The translations under genes and the position numbers were made by a program. Positions 11,690 through 25,830 of a stretch of DNA of 64,000 nt are shown here, one piece after another. Position 1 is the stretch's first letter. Every line of letters starts with the position of its first letter. Source of the DNA: Chrysoperla carnea (Eukaryota > Arthropoda > Insecta > Neuroptera > Chrysopidae); contig NC_058339.1 in the NCBI RefSeq assembly GCF_905475395.1, positions 79,264,520-79,328,519 of the forward strand. The letters are read 5' to 3'. The notes under the pieces were generated by a model. The model made no database searches, was not told the DNA's origin, and was given only the letters and a program-made list of their open reading frames with translations.

Positions 11690-14600
11690 TACGACGGGCC
11701 GTCCTGGAATTATCATTCCAAAAATTGCCCTAGAAATATTCTCGTAACTCCAGATAAAAATGACGAACTTTTTTCTACCTAAATATGTTGATCATCTGTC
11801 AAGTATTAAAAATTTTGGACAAAGTCATTAACGGCAAATAAAATTGATCAAACAGATCAAAAATTCACAATTATTTATGGATTTATTTTTCCGTCTATAT
11901 CTTTCACGTGTGGTCGTGTGACCTCTAACGCAACTTATTAGCCTTCAATTTATTTTTAAAGAAATTTTTTATTCAATATGTTTCAGAGTCTAGAATTAAA
12001 AACCAAAAGAGAAATAAAAAATAGTATCGTTTTGACAATAAAATTTATTATTCTATAATCTAAATTACAGATATATATTTTATTTCAAATGTCATTTACA
12101 TAAGTGTGGCGCCTATAAATACTTTCAATCGGTTTTTTCTTTTGTATTCGAAACAGGAATAGAATATGTAACATTAAAGTGAATCATTATTACAAAACAT
12201 ACCAAATTAATTTGTATTGTGTACTATAATTTCAATGCATATTTTTTACTCCAATTTACCTATTAGTATGATAGTGTAATAATAGGTTATCATTAATTTG
12301 TAGACACTTGTAAGAATACCGTATTTTTAGTAAATATTAGAAACTATTCAAGTTCTAGTCTTTCAAATTTAGGTAAAAGCCAAAATCTCCGGCATGTATC
12401 TAAGATTTTACGGCAGTCATTTTCAAATTTAAATAATACAAATTTATTGCCAATGTCATGTCCGGGTAACTAGTTTAGTACTATAAACTTATCGTTAAAT
12501 ATAAACCACTTTGTTTCAGAAATTACACCTAGACAATTATTAAATAGTTAGAGGAATGCAAGAGCTTTGGAGAAAAATGGCAAAAATAAAACTTGTTTAG
12601 TTCAAACAAAAACACCTGATGTTGTTAATCTTGAGTTTGGCAATGGCTTTAAGGGTCATGTAAAAAAATCGAAACATTAAAATTCAATTACATAATACAA
12701 TTCGAATTGTTACACTTAGTCCAAATCAATGGTCTAACTTCTATAATACACAATGACTTGATTTTATGACTTGAAACTAATATTATTACATCACGGTAAA
12801 AAAAGGAAATTTAAGTAGGCGATCATCTTTTACAGCTCTAGCAAAGCAGTAGGCGATCTAAAATAAAAAAACCTATGATCATTCGAATATTATACAACAA
12901 ATAAATGACCTTGATCATGTGAGTAAGTATATTAATAATAATTAATAATTAATTATTTCATTTAATTTATTTATAATTTTCAAACAAATTAATACAATAT
13001 TAGCAGTTATAATATAATATCCATATGTACTTATAGGGTGGTCTATATTTAACAGGCAATTAATACACTTATAACCGAGGATCTAGATGGTATATTGAAA
13101 TTTTGGAAGAAGAAAAGATATTTTTGTGAAAATTGCATAAATGCCAGTTTAGAAAATTGGAAATTTAACACAATGAGTTACAAATTCTTCTTGACGATAT
13201 ATTACGAAAATCAGCAGCAGAGATTTGCAAATCACACCATTTCGAAAACAAATATCTAGCACCACTGATTTAATTGCAAATACAATAACGTTATATAATA
13301 ACCCACGCTTGAGGCATTGTGTCCCAGGTAAAATGACGCATTCCTGGCTATTGTGTATTGGGAAACGATCATTTAACGTTATCTATCATTTGATGAAATC
13401 CTGCCGTTACAACTTTGACCACCTTGTATACAAAAATATAAATGGTTTTAATCTAGGTAAGTTTAATTAAAAATCTATTCAATATTATTGAAAAGAATCA
13501 TTTTTCAATTATACAATAAATTAATTTTGATTTTTTTTTTAAATTATTACCTTAATATTGTTCAAAACACTCGAATTGAATGAAGCGGAATTTTTAAGTT
13601 TTACCAAGTTTTAAGTCCGAAATAAACAAAAAAAATTTAATCTCGAAAATAATTTTTATTTTTGATGGTAGATAAGATAGCTTTTACCTAGAAACTACAA
13701 AAACTGTATTAATTTGACGATTGAATGACAATCTTCTCAGATGATTCTAAAATTGGATAAGAGAAGCCATTCTTGGATCGACTTAAAGCAATACCTTAGA
13801 AAATACTTCAAAAATCGTAAAACGAACGAGATTTTCGAGTGTTTTTTAAAATTTTGTAAATTTTACTTCTTTCTTAGAAAATTAAAAAAATTGGAGCAAT
13901 TTCGATAAGATTTAATAGGTAAGTATTTAAGTGCCTAGAATTTGAAGACTTATTCAGCTATTTTTCTTCAAATTCCTAGTCCAAAAAACAAAAGTGCCTA
14001 ATCGCAAATGTCAAGAGTAGGAAGTTAAATAAAACGAAGGTCTGAGACAAATATCATTTGAATGACTCAAAGGTAAAATTTCAGATCTATGACCTTTTTT
14101 AATTTTTTTTAAAATCTATCAAAATAGTTTTCCCTTGACAAAAACCTACACTTGTGACACCTCTCTAATTCCAAATATTTTAAACTTGACAAATTCAATC
14201 AAATTTATTTTTATTTACCTTTTACGTCAATCCCGATAAGCTTGGTAGTTAATTTATTACCAACAATTCTTAAGGATATTCACATTTGAACTCATTGATG
14301 AAAATTTATTTTTCAATAAATTAAAATGTAATAATTGTTAAGAATTTTTACATTAAATTTTGTAGGCGATTCTCGTGTTTTATATTTTTCTAAGTAATGG
14401 GTATATCATTGATATTGTTATATTTTTTTAATGAAACATAAGTACTACAAAATATGTGGGATTCGAACTCCCACACAATATACTTCTATATTTGTGAGTA
14501 ACGTCTTCAATAAAAGTATGTAAAAAAAAGTGTTATCGACTAGATTTGAATAAAAAAAAGTAAATTTCATATTGTCTTTCATTTAAAACCCCCTACACGA

Positions 14601-14930
14601 CAGTTAACCTACGATTTTTGGGCTTGGAAAATTATTCTTTTGATCATGTACCGACATCAGTTTGGGTAAAAAAACTAGAGGAATATTTTAACTCATTTTA
14701 TTTTCTTGTAAAAAACAAGCCACACAATTTAGAAATTTTTGTAAACTATTCTCAAATCATCAGAAATTAGCGCAGGAGCTGCGTTAGATAGCAAAGCGAA
14801 TTCTCTCTTAAGAGATAGAAAAAATAACACATTTTTCTTAAAAATAATAATTTTTCTTTCGAAAATTTTGTGTCTCAAAAAAAAATCATAATAGTACTTT
14901 CTTGAAAAAATTCAAAATTTTGTACTTTCC
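11690..14930. other. AT-rich intergenic sequence
   Basis: No gene supported. Positions about 13222-13330 share a roughly 100-bp block with 54712-54815 (both contain a CACC..TTTCGA start, 'GCCACTGATT'-like core and 'GAGG(C/T)A(T/C)TGT' end), so it is a low-copy dispersed repeat, not a gene. The rest is AT-rich with no recognisable feature. Confidence 0.45.
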
Positions 14931-14934
14931 CCTT

Positions 14935-15095
14935 AAAATCACCTAATTAGATCATTTCCTTTTGTCTGAGCGTCTTCTGTCTGTCCATCAACATGATTAC
15001 TCAAAAACGAAAAGACTCATCAAGCTGAAACTTTTATAGGGTGTTCTTAAAAAGTTAGTAAAAAGTGAGTTTAAGTTCGTAAATGAGCAGCATTG
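14935..15095 (+). repeat. Degenerate fragment of the TATACCATG repeat
   Basis: Retains 'AAAATCACCTAATTAGATC', 'TACTCAAAAACGAAAAGA', 'AAGTTCGTAAATGAGCA' and the 'CAATTGGACCTTGAG' block, in the family's order. Confidence 0.7.
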
Positions 15096-15270
15096 ATCAA
15101 TTGGACCTTGAGAATCCTCCCATTGAGAATCTGTCCACATAAATTTTGCACTAACAATATAGTCTTGTAAATGCACCCATTTATGAGACGCATTTCTACT
15201 GACGAATCAAATATCCATACATATTTTGAGCTCGGTACATTCTTCGACTAATATTATTATTATTATTAGA

Positions 15271-15890
15271 CTTTGTCTTTGAGTCGAGTACTTCAAACAG
15301 AAAATCTGGATCTTGGCGAGGCTATCAAACTAACTGATGCTGCAAAACATATTTTGCTTGAAAGAAGAGGAAAAGTATGAGAAGAGTTCAGGGAAAATTT
15401 CAAAACCATGTGCGATATCTGCGATGAATATGACATACAATTGCGGAAGCCAATATTCGCGTCATAACAGACTCAACGCTCGAATATACAGACTGATTCA
15501 GTTGAAGATTATTGATTGAATTTTGAATCATAGCAATATTTTATCAAATTTAGCTTATCTCTTTCTCAATAAAATGAAAAATTTTTGATCGAACTTTGCT
15601 TGATTTTTTGAACTAGAATATTCAATTTTGCACGATGATTCCCGTGACCTCTGGGTGGACGCAAGTTTACCTTCAACGAAAACGTATTGTCGGACGGGTT
15701 TCTGAATGTCTACTAAGTGCTTTCCGTTCTGGCAGTTTTGTTCGTATAACAGCGACGAATGAACGCTTCTTTTCAACCTTGCATCGTCTCAAACATACCT
15801 TAGCTCGACGATGTCTGAAAATCGGCTAAACGCTAGTCCTCGTTCAATATACATCGCGTTGTAGAGGTTGATTCACTCAGAGTTTGGAAA
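15271..15890 (+). pseudogene. hAT-family transposase relic (ZMYM1-like C-terminal part)
   Basis: Frame-broken coding remains of a domesticated-looking or decayed hAT transposase. From 15271 one frame reads a helical segment with LSRVLQTENLDL and LTDAAKHILLERR, then, after an in-frame stop, EEFRENFKTMCDICDEYDIQ and a QTQRSN motif. This is the layout that precedes the dimerisation region in ZMYM1-like hAT proteins. From about 15735 another frame reads TATNERFFSTLHRLKHTL, the hAT C-terminal dimerisation motif, which continues as TMSENRLN only after a frameshift. Several stops and at least two frameshifts make it non-functional. No terminal repeats were found around it. Identification rests on motif recognition by eye. 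Confidence 0.7.
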
Positions 15891-16983
15891 AGTTTTTTTC
15901 TGTACCTCGCAGAATTCACTTATTAAAAACAAAAGACTGAATTTTACTTTGACCTTATTAAGTGTTCTCTTCCTCGAAAAAAGAATTTCTTGTTTTTATT
16001 GACTTTATAATCTTACATGGCGAAGAAAAGTTTGAATCCCTCCCTTGGATAATTCCTGCGCACGGGCCTGATTTTACCTAATCTTGTTGGAGATTGAACA
16101 AAACGACTATTGTTATTGCCAAATATTCTCGGAAAGTGAAGAAATTTTCTAAGAAATTACGAAAATTTGCGAAATCTAGAACAAGTGACGACCGAAAAGC
16201 CGCCACAATTGTGTTGGTTTTTAAATATTTCTAATTTATTAAAGATAACGCAAGCATTGGCATTTTACACTTTCTATATAGGGCATTTCAACAATTAATT
16301 CAGTCTTTTATTTTTCACTTGTTCTGATTTAAAAATTACTCTTATATGATCACCTTTTATTTCTTTATTAGAGTCATTATTCAGTTAAATCAAAGTGTCC
16401 TAGAATTCGTCGAATATTCTCATATATATATATATTTTTTAAATCCTTTAAATTCATTTACCATATTTGCAATAAACATGCCATATTTAGCATATAATTA
16501 ACAAGCTTAGTTAACTAATTAAGAATTTCATGTTTATATACATATAGTTGAATAGGTACTTATGGATAAATGAATTCACTTATGTTGTCAGAGTGAGGGA
16601 TAATTAAAAAGTTGAATATTGTCAATGTAATAACGTGTAATGTGAATGAATCCTTCTACCACCTACGATAAAAATAATTGAATTGTGTAAAAATAAATAA
16701 TAATTATGTTTGTTTATTCATTCAATCAAAATGATTTTCGTAATAAGTACATGTTTTTCTCATAAAAATATACATATATAATAATATTATTTACCTGACT
16801 CTGTTGAATGTATTTATGAAATCATTGACATAATTTGTGTATTTATACATCGAAATGTGCAAAATTATTACCTCTATACTCATAATTATTATGCAAAATT
16901 TAATTAACAAGTTTCATGCTGATCTTTGGAAATTTCAAAGTTATAAAATAATTCGTTAACAAGTGAAATTTACAAAATTTATA
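15890..16983. other. AT-rich intergenic sequence, nothing recognised
   Basis: No gene. Contains a short (TA)n tract near 16425 and AT-rich sequence without landmarks. Confidence 0.5.
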
Positions 16984-17310
16984 AACCTCCGACAAATTTT
17001 TTGGGTACAGAATTCTGAACTTGCATTGGAAACATATCTAAGAATACTCCCCATTAAAATACCTTTCTCCTTAGAGCCTTCTCCAAACTGAACCAATTTT
17101 TTGGAACATCGTCAATTTTTTAGACAATATACGACCCTTAATTCGTACATTGAAATATAGCTGAGAACACTCCCTGTTAAATTAACTTTCAAACGAAACA
17201 AAAAAATAAAAATCGGTTCATCCATGCTACGATGCCACAGACAGACAGACAGGCAGACAGACACACATAGCGGTCAAACTTATAAGATTCCATTTTTTGG
17301 TTCGGTGGTT
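16984..17310 (-). repeat. AACCCCCGA-ended element, reverse orientation
   Basis: Starts AACCTCCGACAAATTTTTTG and ends TTGGTTCGGTGGTT; interior holds 'AAAATCGGTTCATCC', a CAGACAGACAGGCAGACAGA run and 'CATAGCGGTCAAACTTATAA'. Reverse-complement relative of 10111-10310, with an extra repeated internal segment. The open frame across its 3' part is a by-product of the repeat. Confidence 0.75.
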
Positions 17311-17484
17311 AAAAATCGTTCAAAACCAAACATTATTTTGAGGTATATTACGAACTATATAGTCTTGCCGCCTGCGAGAAAAGTTTTCCGAAATATTAAT
17401 CGGTAATATAGGTTAAAATAAATGTTTATATATTTGTTTATATGCGTGTGTAAAAAAAAAGTTTCACCGTCCAAATAAGGGATT

Positions 17485-17740
17485 TACGAGCAGGGTAGAT
17501 TTAGGGTTTAAATTAATTTTATCTTATTTTTAACTTTGATGATGAATTTACTTATAGCCTCATGTATCTTAAAGGAAATTAAAAAAAAAATAATTCTTGC
17601 ATTTCAAAATGTAGAAAACTGATTATTTAGACAATATTTCCAATTTTCCATATTTTAAAAATTACGCCAGTTGTTGAAAAATTTTAATATTACTTTTCGT
17701 CTAATATTGTCAAGGTACAACATAGTTATCTATCAAAATT
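17485..17740 (+). repeat. Dispersed repeat with GGATGTATGAGC end, copy 2 (degenerate)
   Basis: Shares 'TTATTTTTAACTTTGATGATGA', 'CATGTAT', the 'ATTTTAAAAATTACGCCAG' block and 'TTCGTCTAATATTGTCAAGGT' with the copies at 61590 and 3890, but the ends are eroded. Confidence 0.5.
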
Positions 17741-20400
17741 GAAAACATATTTCTTTTAAATTTGTGACTTTTACTGAAAGAGAAAAACTCATAAAATTTC
17801 TTTCTGAATATGAAATATCAACATTGACAATCTCAATAATAAATAGCTCGAAAAATATTAACTCATTGAAAAAAGTTTATAATCATTTATCTTAATGGTA
17901 TCATGATTACTTTCTATCTACCACCTAAAAGGATCAACCAATTTTATCCGAAATAATTCGAAGTGAACATCTTTCTAAAGGGCTGAACTACTATTTAATG
18001 TTTCAATTTTTTTAAACAATTTATTAGATATAACTTGTGGGTATGAGCTATATACTCACTCAAAAAAAAAAAATATTATCCTCCACAAAGTTGGGGATCT
18101 TGCATATACAGCATACAGTCGGATATTATTGGGATCCTATTACCTAGAGAAACTATCTATTCATCTGGACAAGGACACGATTAATTGCACTGCAATCCGG
18201 TCCGTTAACTTACCATTTTCTATGTTTTAAAAGCATTTTAAAAGATTCTGCAAATTGGAATTCTGTCAGATCCACAGAAAAATTTATAAAGGTCTGTTAA
18301 TGACCAAGCAACATGTGCAAAGTGCCTAGAAATGCAAAACGAATTTTTCTAATTGTTATTCACTCGAAACATTATTTTGGTAATCATTGAATTACTTTGT
18401 CCTGTCCTTAAATAGAATATTTTACTATGTGCACAGAGGTACCATGTAATATTTCCTACAAAATTTTTTAAATTATAAATATGACTTTATTAACATTAGA
18501 AGAACAATGAATAATAATTGTTTTTATTAAATATTGTTTTATTATTTTTCTAAATGTAATAATTAGAAAAATACAAACATTATGTAAAAAATATATTCTG
18601 AAGTCATTCACCAAAAATAAACTTGATTCGAACATTAGTAAACAGTATTCGTTCATAATATTCATAAAGAAAATACAACTTTCCCCATTAAAACTGAACC
18701 AAGTTTTTCTGATTGAGTCAAAATAAAAATTATATTCATGTTTTCAAAATTATTTTTACATATTATATTTAACAATAAAGTTTTTAAACATTTGTTTTCT
18801 CAAATGCCACATTTTCTCCATAAAACGAAACATTAAAATAAATAAATAATAAAATAAATAATGATACAGTTATGATTTCTCACGTAACATTAAAATTATA
18901 AATAATTTGTATTAAAAAAATTTTTTTTATATTTATTTAAATACCGTATAAAATCATATCAATGTTACAAAAAAAATTATAAAATGTTAAAAGGTTTTCC
19001 ATTAAAAGTGACCAAAGCTTATAGTTACATAATTTGTGTGAGAAATATCATTGAAATTTTCTTTATATTTTATCTTTTATTTACGATTATTCCATACTGA
19101 ATTGTGAGGTATATAACAGGTACTAGCCAAACGAAACCTGCAGTGCGCTGGACATCTTAGGTCTATACGAAAAATACAATTCTTCGGTGACTAGACCACT
19201 CGGATCGGACTTGATTAGGCTTGGCGTTTGAGGACTCATGATCAGGCTTGGTGTATCCACAATTTTTTTTTTTAATTTTTACCAAACGATGATGAATCGA
19301 CTTACATTGGCGATATGGACCCATAAAAATCACGTAGAACACAGTAAGTAGCTCAAACAGAACAATCAGTCCCCAATAACGACTTGAAGGGAAAATTTTG
19401 GAGATATATCAACTCAATTCAACTTCATTTATGTAAAATAGTCAAAGAAAATTTAAACTACGTTTTTCTATGGTCGTCTCTTTTTGTGTTTATTATGTTT
19501 CCGCAAAGAATTATTCCTGATGGCTGTTTTGTAATTTAAGGATTTGAGAAATTCTGAGGATATTTGTGTGAGGTTTCCACTAAATGGTATTGTTACGAGT
19601 TAGTTTCTTTATCGACAGTATTTAGCTAGATATAATTAATGGCTTGTTTAGACAATAACAGATACAGGTTTAGACAAAAACAATGTTAGTTATATTTCCA
19701 TGAAATTGAAGAATTAGGCATTAATAGCATATGCTAAGAACACCTGACTGTCACTCATAGAGGTACAAGCAAGCAGCAGTCTTGGTTATAGAGGCCCACG
19801 AGGTAAAAGAAGCAAAAACGACTTTCTCTTACAGAGGTTCTTACTTACAAAGGTTTTAGAGGGTTAAAATCACTGGACCGTGTCGTCACTCCCGTCTTGT
19901 AGAGTTTCTCGCTTATCCAGGTCTCAGTCACCCAGGTTTGAATTTCTCACCATATATAATATGTAAAGTTTCGTACATTCTTAATAGAAAACCTTATATT
20001 TTTCTCTAATTCGCTATGTTACATAATTCGCTAAAATGTGTAATGTCAAATATTAGTCACGATTATGAATTATTTATAAATTTTTGTATAAAATGCAAAT
20101 TATATTTATTATAATATGAATTGAGAATTTTATTTTTGGTCAAATCCTACACACTACACCGTAATTAAGTGACATTGATTGTCTTGTATAGTTTAAAAAC
20201 TATTATTAAAATTGTTCTGGAAATAATTATAATTAAAATAAAATTATGGGTGAATTAGTAATATTGTGTATCGATATTTTTAATATAATCCGTTATAGTT
20301 TCAATGATATCATATACATCCTATTCAATATGTAAAACAAATTTACATATTTATATCGATTGGGAGTTTATTGATTTTGAATTTTTATATAGTTATGGTT
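17741..20400. other. Intergenic sequence, no gene recognised
   Basis: Mostly AT-rich. A less AT-rich stretch (19120-19290 and 19740-19950) contains several 'AGAGGT' and 'TCTTGG/CCCAGGT'-type short motifs, but I could find no open frame or repeat match within the window for it. Confidence 0.4.
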
Positions 20401-20404
20401 TTTG

Positions 20405-20652
20405 TTGCGTATATTGCGTTGCCTTACTTTTTATGTTCTGAGCACGCTGTAAAAATTTCCGTTTGATATTATTTTTCGTTTTTGAGTTATCGAGTTGACA
20501 GACGGGCGGACGGACAGCCGGAAATAGACTAATTAGATGATTCTATGAACAAATATACCAAAATTTTTTTCGTAGCATCAATATTTTTAAGCGTTACAAA
20601 CTTCAGACTAAACTTAATATACTATGCATATTTCATATATACATGGTATAAA
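20405..20652 (-). repeat. TATACCATG repeat, partial arm
   Basis: Reverse-strand landmarks: 'GAGTTATCGAGTTGACAGAC', 'GGAAATAGACTAATTAGATG', 'GCGTTACAAACTTCAGACTA', ending ATATATACATGGTATAAA. Confidence 0.8.
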
Positions 20653-21852
20653 ACGTGACTCCTAACACTCGTTTTGATTACACTTTTATTTGTTTTTCGG
20701 GAAAAAAATGTATCTTTATTACTCATCGGAAAAGTTTTAATTTTTATTATTGAATATTTCAGACATTATTATATCTTTTGATTTCAATACGTAGAAAACT
20801 AAGAGGAAAAAAATGAATTCATATTTTGAATGTATCCAAACAGGAAAATTAATATCTAAATAGGAAAGTAAAAATTTGTTCATTTTGCCTATATATTTTA
20901 AAATTGTTTTAATCAAAATTAATTTTATTTTCGATGACGAAATTGAATAATTGTTTTTTATTTATTAACATTATGAGAAAAAATATTATTTTATAAAAAA
21001 AATTTTCATTTTACTTTTTTATTAACAGCTTTGAAAATATCTATGGTTGTTAGTAAAATTTCAGTAAATAAAAAAATTGTTGATTATTTTTTTCATATTC
21101 AGGTAAATTTGACAGTTCTGAACAGCATTTATTTTAAATTATACTTGAAGCATATATATTTATTTTAATTTTTAGTTAAAGAAAAACTGGGTTTAAAATC
21201 ATCAAAATTTGGTATAATATTATGAGTCGAACATAAATTTATGACATTATATAACAGTAATAATTGTGTACTTTGAAATAATTTTTTCCATCTATATTTT
21301 TATGACTGTTTAATGAGTAAAATTTTGTGGTTTACTTTACAATTTACAAAAAATATTTTTATGTTCGTTTCTATTATATCCCTTTTTATAATATACACAA
21401 ACAGAAAACCTTAAACTTTTTAATTGAAAATTGTAATATTTTTATATTATAAGATGATTATTATTTAATTATATTTACAAGGGCTATTAATTTTCATGGG
21501 CAACCATGTCATTAAAACAGAGTAAAAAAAATACGGGTAAGTGTATGATTCATACACAATTTGGTCAAGAATTTTACCTCTTCAAACTTAAAAATCTGAT
21601 TTTTATTTTTGAAAATTTGATAAATAATATTTAAAAAAGTTCCAAGCAATTAAAAAAAACTAAAAAATTTACTTGAAACGACCAACTACGGGGCCAGTCT
21701 TTGTCCATAATTATAAGTCTCCTACGAAAATTGTAGTTTTTTGTAGACAAATTTTTTCGAGTAGTAAATTCTCAGATTTAAATTGATACTTATTACACTG
21801 ACTGTTTTGGAGGATTTATTAAGTCTCAGTTGAAGCTCGATTGTTTTTAAAG
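20653..21852. other. AT-rich intergenic sequence with a fragment of the 24.8/52.7 kb repeat
   Basis: Nothing coding. Around 21020-21240 is a degenerate match to the repeat at 24840-25190 (shared TTTTTCATATTCAGGTAAAT, TTCTGA.CAG and GAAAAACTG landmarks). Confidence 0.5.
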
Positions 21853-22130
21853 CATGCATATATGTAATATGCATATATGTAAGTTTAGTCCCAAGTTTGT
21901 AACGCTTAAAAATATTGATGCTATGAACAAAATTTTGGTATAGGTGTTCATAGAATCACCTAATTAGTCCATTTCCGTCTGTCTGCCAACACGATAACTA
22001 AAAAACGAAAAAATTTTATGGAGTACTCAGGACGTAAAAAATGAGGTCGAGTTCGTAAATGTGCAACACAGGTCAATTGGGTCTTGGGTCCGTAGGACCC
22101 ATCTTTTAAGCCGTTAGAGATAGAAAAAAA
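21853..22130 (+). repeat. TATACCATG repeat, partial arm
   Basis: Begins GCATGCATATATGTAATATG and carries 'TTTAGTCCCAAGTTTGTAAC', 'CAGGACGTAAAAAATGAGGT' and 'GTCCGTAGGACCCATCTTTT'; the (TCCG)n segment is shortened. Confidence 0.8.
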
Positions 22131-24600
22131 TTCACTGGTTTTACAGCACTGCGAAACGAATACTATACTTCAGTATTAATATCTATACATAAATATTAAT
22201 GATTCGCCACAATCCATCACCTTTTTTTTACGATATTTTTTAATTATTGATAATGAATAATTAATTATTGAAAACGAATTTGTCTCTTCACCGAGACTCT
22301 AAAATTCGTATGGACACCACCTAGTATTAGAAATAATTTGATAACTCTTGGTGTCCACTATAAATCTTTAATCGAATATAATTATTAACCAGAGTTTAAA
22401 ACAAAATAGTATTAAAGTAAAGTTTTTATTAAAGTTATTAATAAACCTTAAATAATTATTTCCTGTACTCATAAAATACTGTTTTTATAAAATTTCCCTA
22501 TCATTTTGTGTGTAAAATGAATCATTATATTGTAATAGTTAATTATGATTATTATTAAACTTGATAATATGTCTGTCTGTAGAGTAACGTGTTGTACCTT
22601 GATCATAGTGTATCGCTTCAGTTTCTTGAAAGATACTTACTATCTTGAAAAACAATCAATCTTGACAAATACTTACTATCTATGAAATAGCAGCTATATG
22701 ACAACATGCATTACTTATCAAAAGGCAAGCAACCGAAAGAATGAATGTCCATGTGATTTTATTTTCAGGTAGAAAACTTTTACGTTATTTATTTCCAAGG
22801 AGACTTATATGTGTTTTAAATTACATTTAACCGATATAACTGTAAATTAATAGTGTATTTGTTATGCTATATGTTAGTTTTAAACTTAGGTAACCTAAAC
22901 TGTTGAGAAGGTAAAGTTTGGAAAGTACGCAACAACACATACCTTGGATCAAAACAACGTCCTATGCGACGTTGTTATAGGTCAACAATGCGCGTACCTT
23001 AAATCTATGAAATAATTTTGTTGAGATTATTACGCAAAACCCAAAGAAGAAGACGCCTACAAGAGAAACTTGTAAGGTTTTTAATTACGTTTTTCCCATC
23101 ATGCCATTTTCAAGATTGAACTGTAAAGATTGTATTTCAGACAACAGTATCGATTGTACAACTAATTGTATCATAATGTAGAATCGGTGGTGTTGACTCA
23201 AAGTCCATTACAGGAAGTTGTGCGCGATTCAATGGTATTGTATCATGAATCGCATATTAATAAAATATTCTAAAAGATATAGTTGTTATTGATAGCAGTT
23301 TAAATTCTCAAAAAAAAAAAATTGTGCAAATAATGATTCTATAAGAAGGCACTATTTTCATTGCCATATTTCACAAAAGATTTAAATGTAAATTGTGATT
23401 CAAGGTACAATGGTCGCCCGTATAAACTTATTGTAAACTGACTCTTCTTGTGTTCAAGTTTGATGAAGAAGATTCAAGAAGCGCGTCTATAATTTTAAGA
23501 TTTTTAAATATTTATGGTTAATTTATAATATATAAAACCACAAAAACTTGTACATATAGTGTTATTTTTACGAATATTTGTTTAATGTAAGTATTTACAC
23601 AAAGGTAAATTGTAAATTTATTATACTTAAACATTTCAAAATACATCCAATAACTTCAATGGACCGAACGATTCTAACCGAAAAAATGGAACGGCAGAAA
23701 CAATGTCTTTTAAATACTCAAAATAAAGATACTTTTTAAGACAGGAAGGTAAATACAGAGGACTAGAAATTGAGTCATATTCGTTATTAAATAATAAAAA
23801 ACAACTTTTGTTGACTATTTTTAATTAAATTAATTTTAATCAATTTTTTCCATGAATTTTTTTTTTTTTTTGCATTCAAGCCTATAATATCATTTTCGAA
23901 ATTCAATTATGTTTCTTCTGATACCAATTTCGATTGGTTAACAGATCGGCTTAGCTACCTATATTGATTTACCTGTTCATATGATATGAACAGATCGACA
24001 CCAATCTGATAACCAATTGAAATTGTTTAAAATAGATAATTTATCTAATAGATAAGCTTATCTGCAAAAAACCGTTCTTGAACAAAATTAATTAAAATTA
24101 ATTTAATTTAATAAAACTAGCCATCAACACTTTTCTACGGAAAAACTAAGATTGGTTTATTTATAAAACAAAAATTTCATAAAAAATATGTCTCATTACG
24201 TTATCAGATGAATATGAAGTTCATCTTTATACTGTAACTTGTACTATTCGTTTTATGGATAAAAAGCGTTGATTTTTTCAATTTCAAACAAATGAAATTA
24301 TAATGATTTTTTTAGTGTCATCTTAAAATCTGACTACAATCATTCTTGTTGGTTAGATCCATGGAAGTTAAAATTCAAATTTTTTTGTTAATGTTTCTCA
24401 TTAGCATACCTAAAAATTTAAGTTATTAAAAAAAATTTAACAATTTTTAACGTTATGTTATTGTGGTTACTTGGTTAAGGTTAATACATACATTATAAAT
24501 TCAATGCATTTTTGAGAATTTCTTGCATTATATCAGTAACAAAAATTGTTAATAATTTATACATAATGTTTTCCAAATAATGTGAGATGATACCTCTTCG
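22131..24600. other. AT-rich intergenic sequence, nothing recognised
   Basis: No gene found. 22900-23270 is a little richer in GC and contains a short inverted pair (ACAACGTC...GACGTTGT near 22950), but there is no open frame of note. Confidence 0.45.
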
Positions 24601-24639
24601 ATGTTGATCGGAGGACCCAACTTGAGGAGGAGAAATAGT

Positions 24640-25190
24640 TTGTTGATTTTTTCCCGGCTGATGATATCAACATAAATTCTTCAGATTTCAGTAAATCAAG
24701 AAGATTTTTGTTTCATATTCAAGTAAATTCGCTAATTCTGAGCTGTATTAAATTATTTAAATAATATTTATTTCAATTTTTAATTATCGAAAAACTGCAG
24801 TGTTTTAGACATCAAAAATAATGTGCTATGATTTGTTGATATAAATAATTAGGGGTGACGCCGTCTATACGGATTTGATCGGAAGACTCCAGAAATCGTG
24901 TTATTTCTACCGATTAGAATTATCAACATATATTCTCCTCAGTTCAGCAAATAACATTTTTGATTATTTTTTTCATATTCAGGTAAATTTAACCGGTCTG
25001 AGTAGCTTTTATTTTAAATTATTTAAAGGATATTTACTCAAATTAAGGCTATTTATTATAGAAAAACTGAGTGTAAAAACATCAAAACCACCATGATTCG
25101 GTGATATAATAAGATAATTATTTTCATTATCTCCCGGATTTCTCGTATACCTCCCGACTTCATGGAATTTTGAGGTGGTAATTCTATAAA
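24640..25190 (+). repeat. Dispersed non-coding repeat related to 52700-52998
   Basis: 24840-25190 and 52700-52998 share in order: 'CTATACGGATTTGATCGG', 'CCAGAAATCGT', 'ATTCAGGTAAATTTAACCGG', 'GAAAAACTG', 'CATCAAAA', 'ATTCGGTGATATAAT', 'TTTCATTATC' and 'TACCTCCCG...TGAGGTGG'. A second partial copy sits at about 24640-24820. The short open frames here are not conserved between copies. Confidence 0.6.
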
Positions 25191-25830
25191 TAACGAACCC
25201 CAATCAAAACCATTACATTCCTCACATCCTTGTGTCTATCTAACTCGAATAATAAATCAAAATTTCCGAATCAATATAAATATCTTCTTACTTTTTCGAA
25301 TATAAATATCTTTTTCTGATGAAATTTTTCGAAATATTCCTCTTATTAATATTTTAAATTATTAATAATTTTAGATTGGGTATTTAATTAACGAGTTATA
25401 TTTTTTCAAATCAAAATCCAACACAGGTAGTGTATTATAGATTGGAATTTCCCAAGTTATTTCTAAAAATTAACACATGCTTCTAAAGATTTTAGCAGGA
25501 AATCAAATTTAAAAAAAAAAATCAAATTAAAGCAAATCATATTTGTAACTTAAAAGTAATAATCATTCTTTGAAGCATCATTCTATAAAGTAAATTACGT
25601 CATTATACAGCAAATATTGCAAAATAATATAAAAATAAAAGTTTATATCATTTATTATTTTTCCCTTTTAAGTTTACCCAATATTAGACATAGAGGAAAT
25701 TATGTCAGTTTATTCAATAATTTAAAATTATCTTTTCCTGATGAATGATTTACGTTTGCTTAAATTCTTGATGAGAAATTGAATAAAAAAATTAGCACAA
25801 AAACATATTCTTAAGTCTTCAATAATTAAA

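Noticed and set aside
14455-14530. tRNA-like GTTCGAATCCCAC motif (reverse strand)
   Set aside because: The stem flanking TTCGAAT does not pair as a T arm and no D or acceptor arm can be built.
17224-17406. 60-aa open frame rich in Arg/Gln/Thr/Asp
   Set aside because: Translation of the CAGACAGA tract in an AACCCCCGA-ended repeat.
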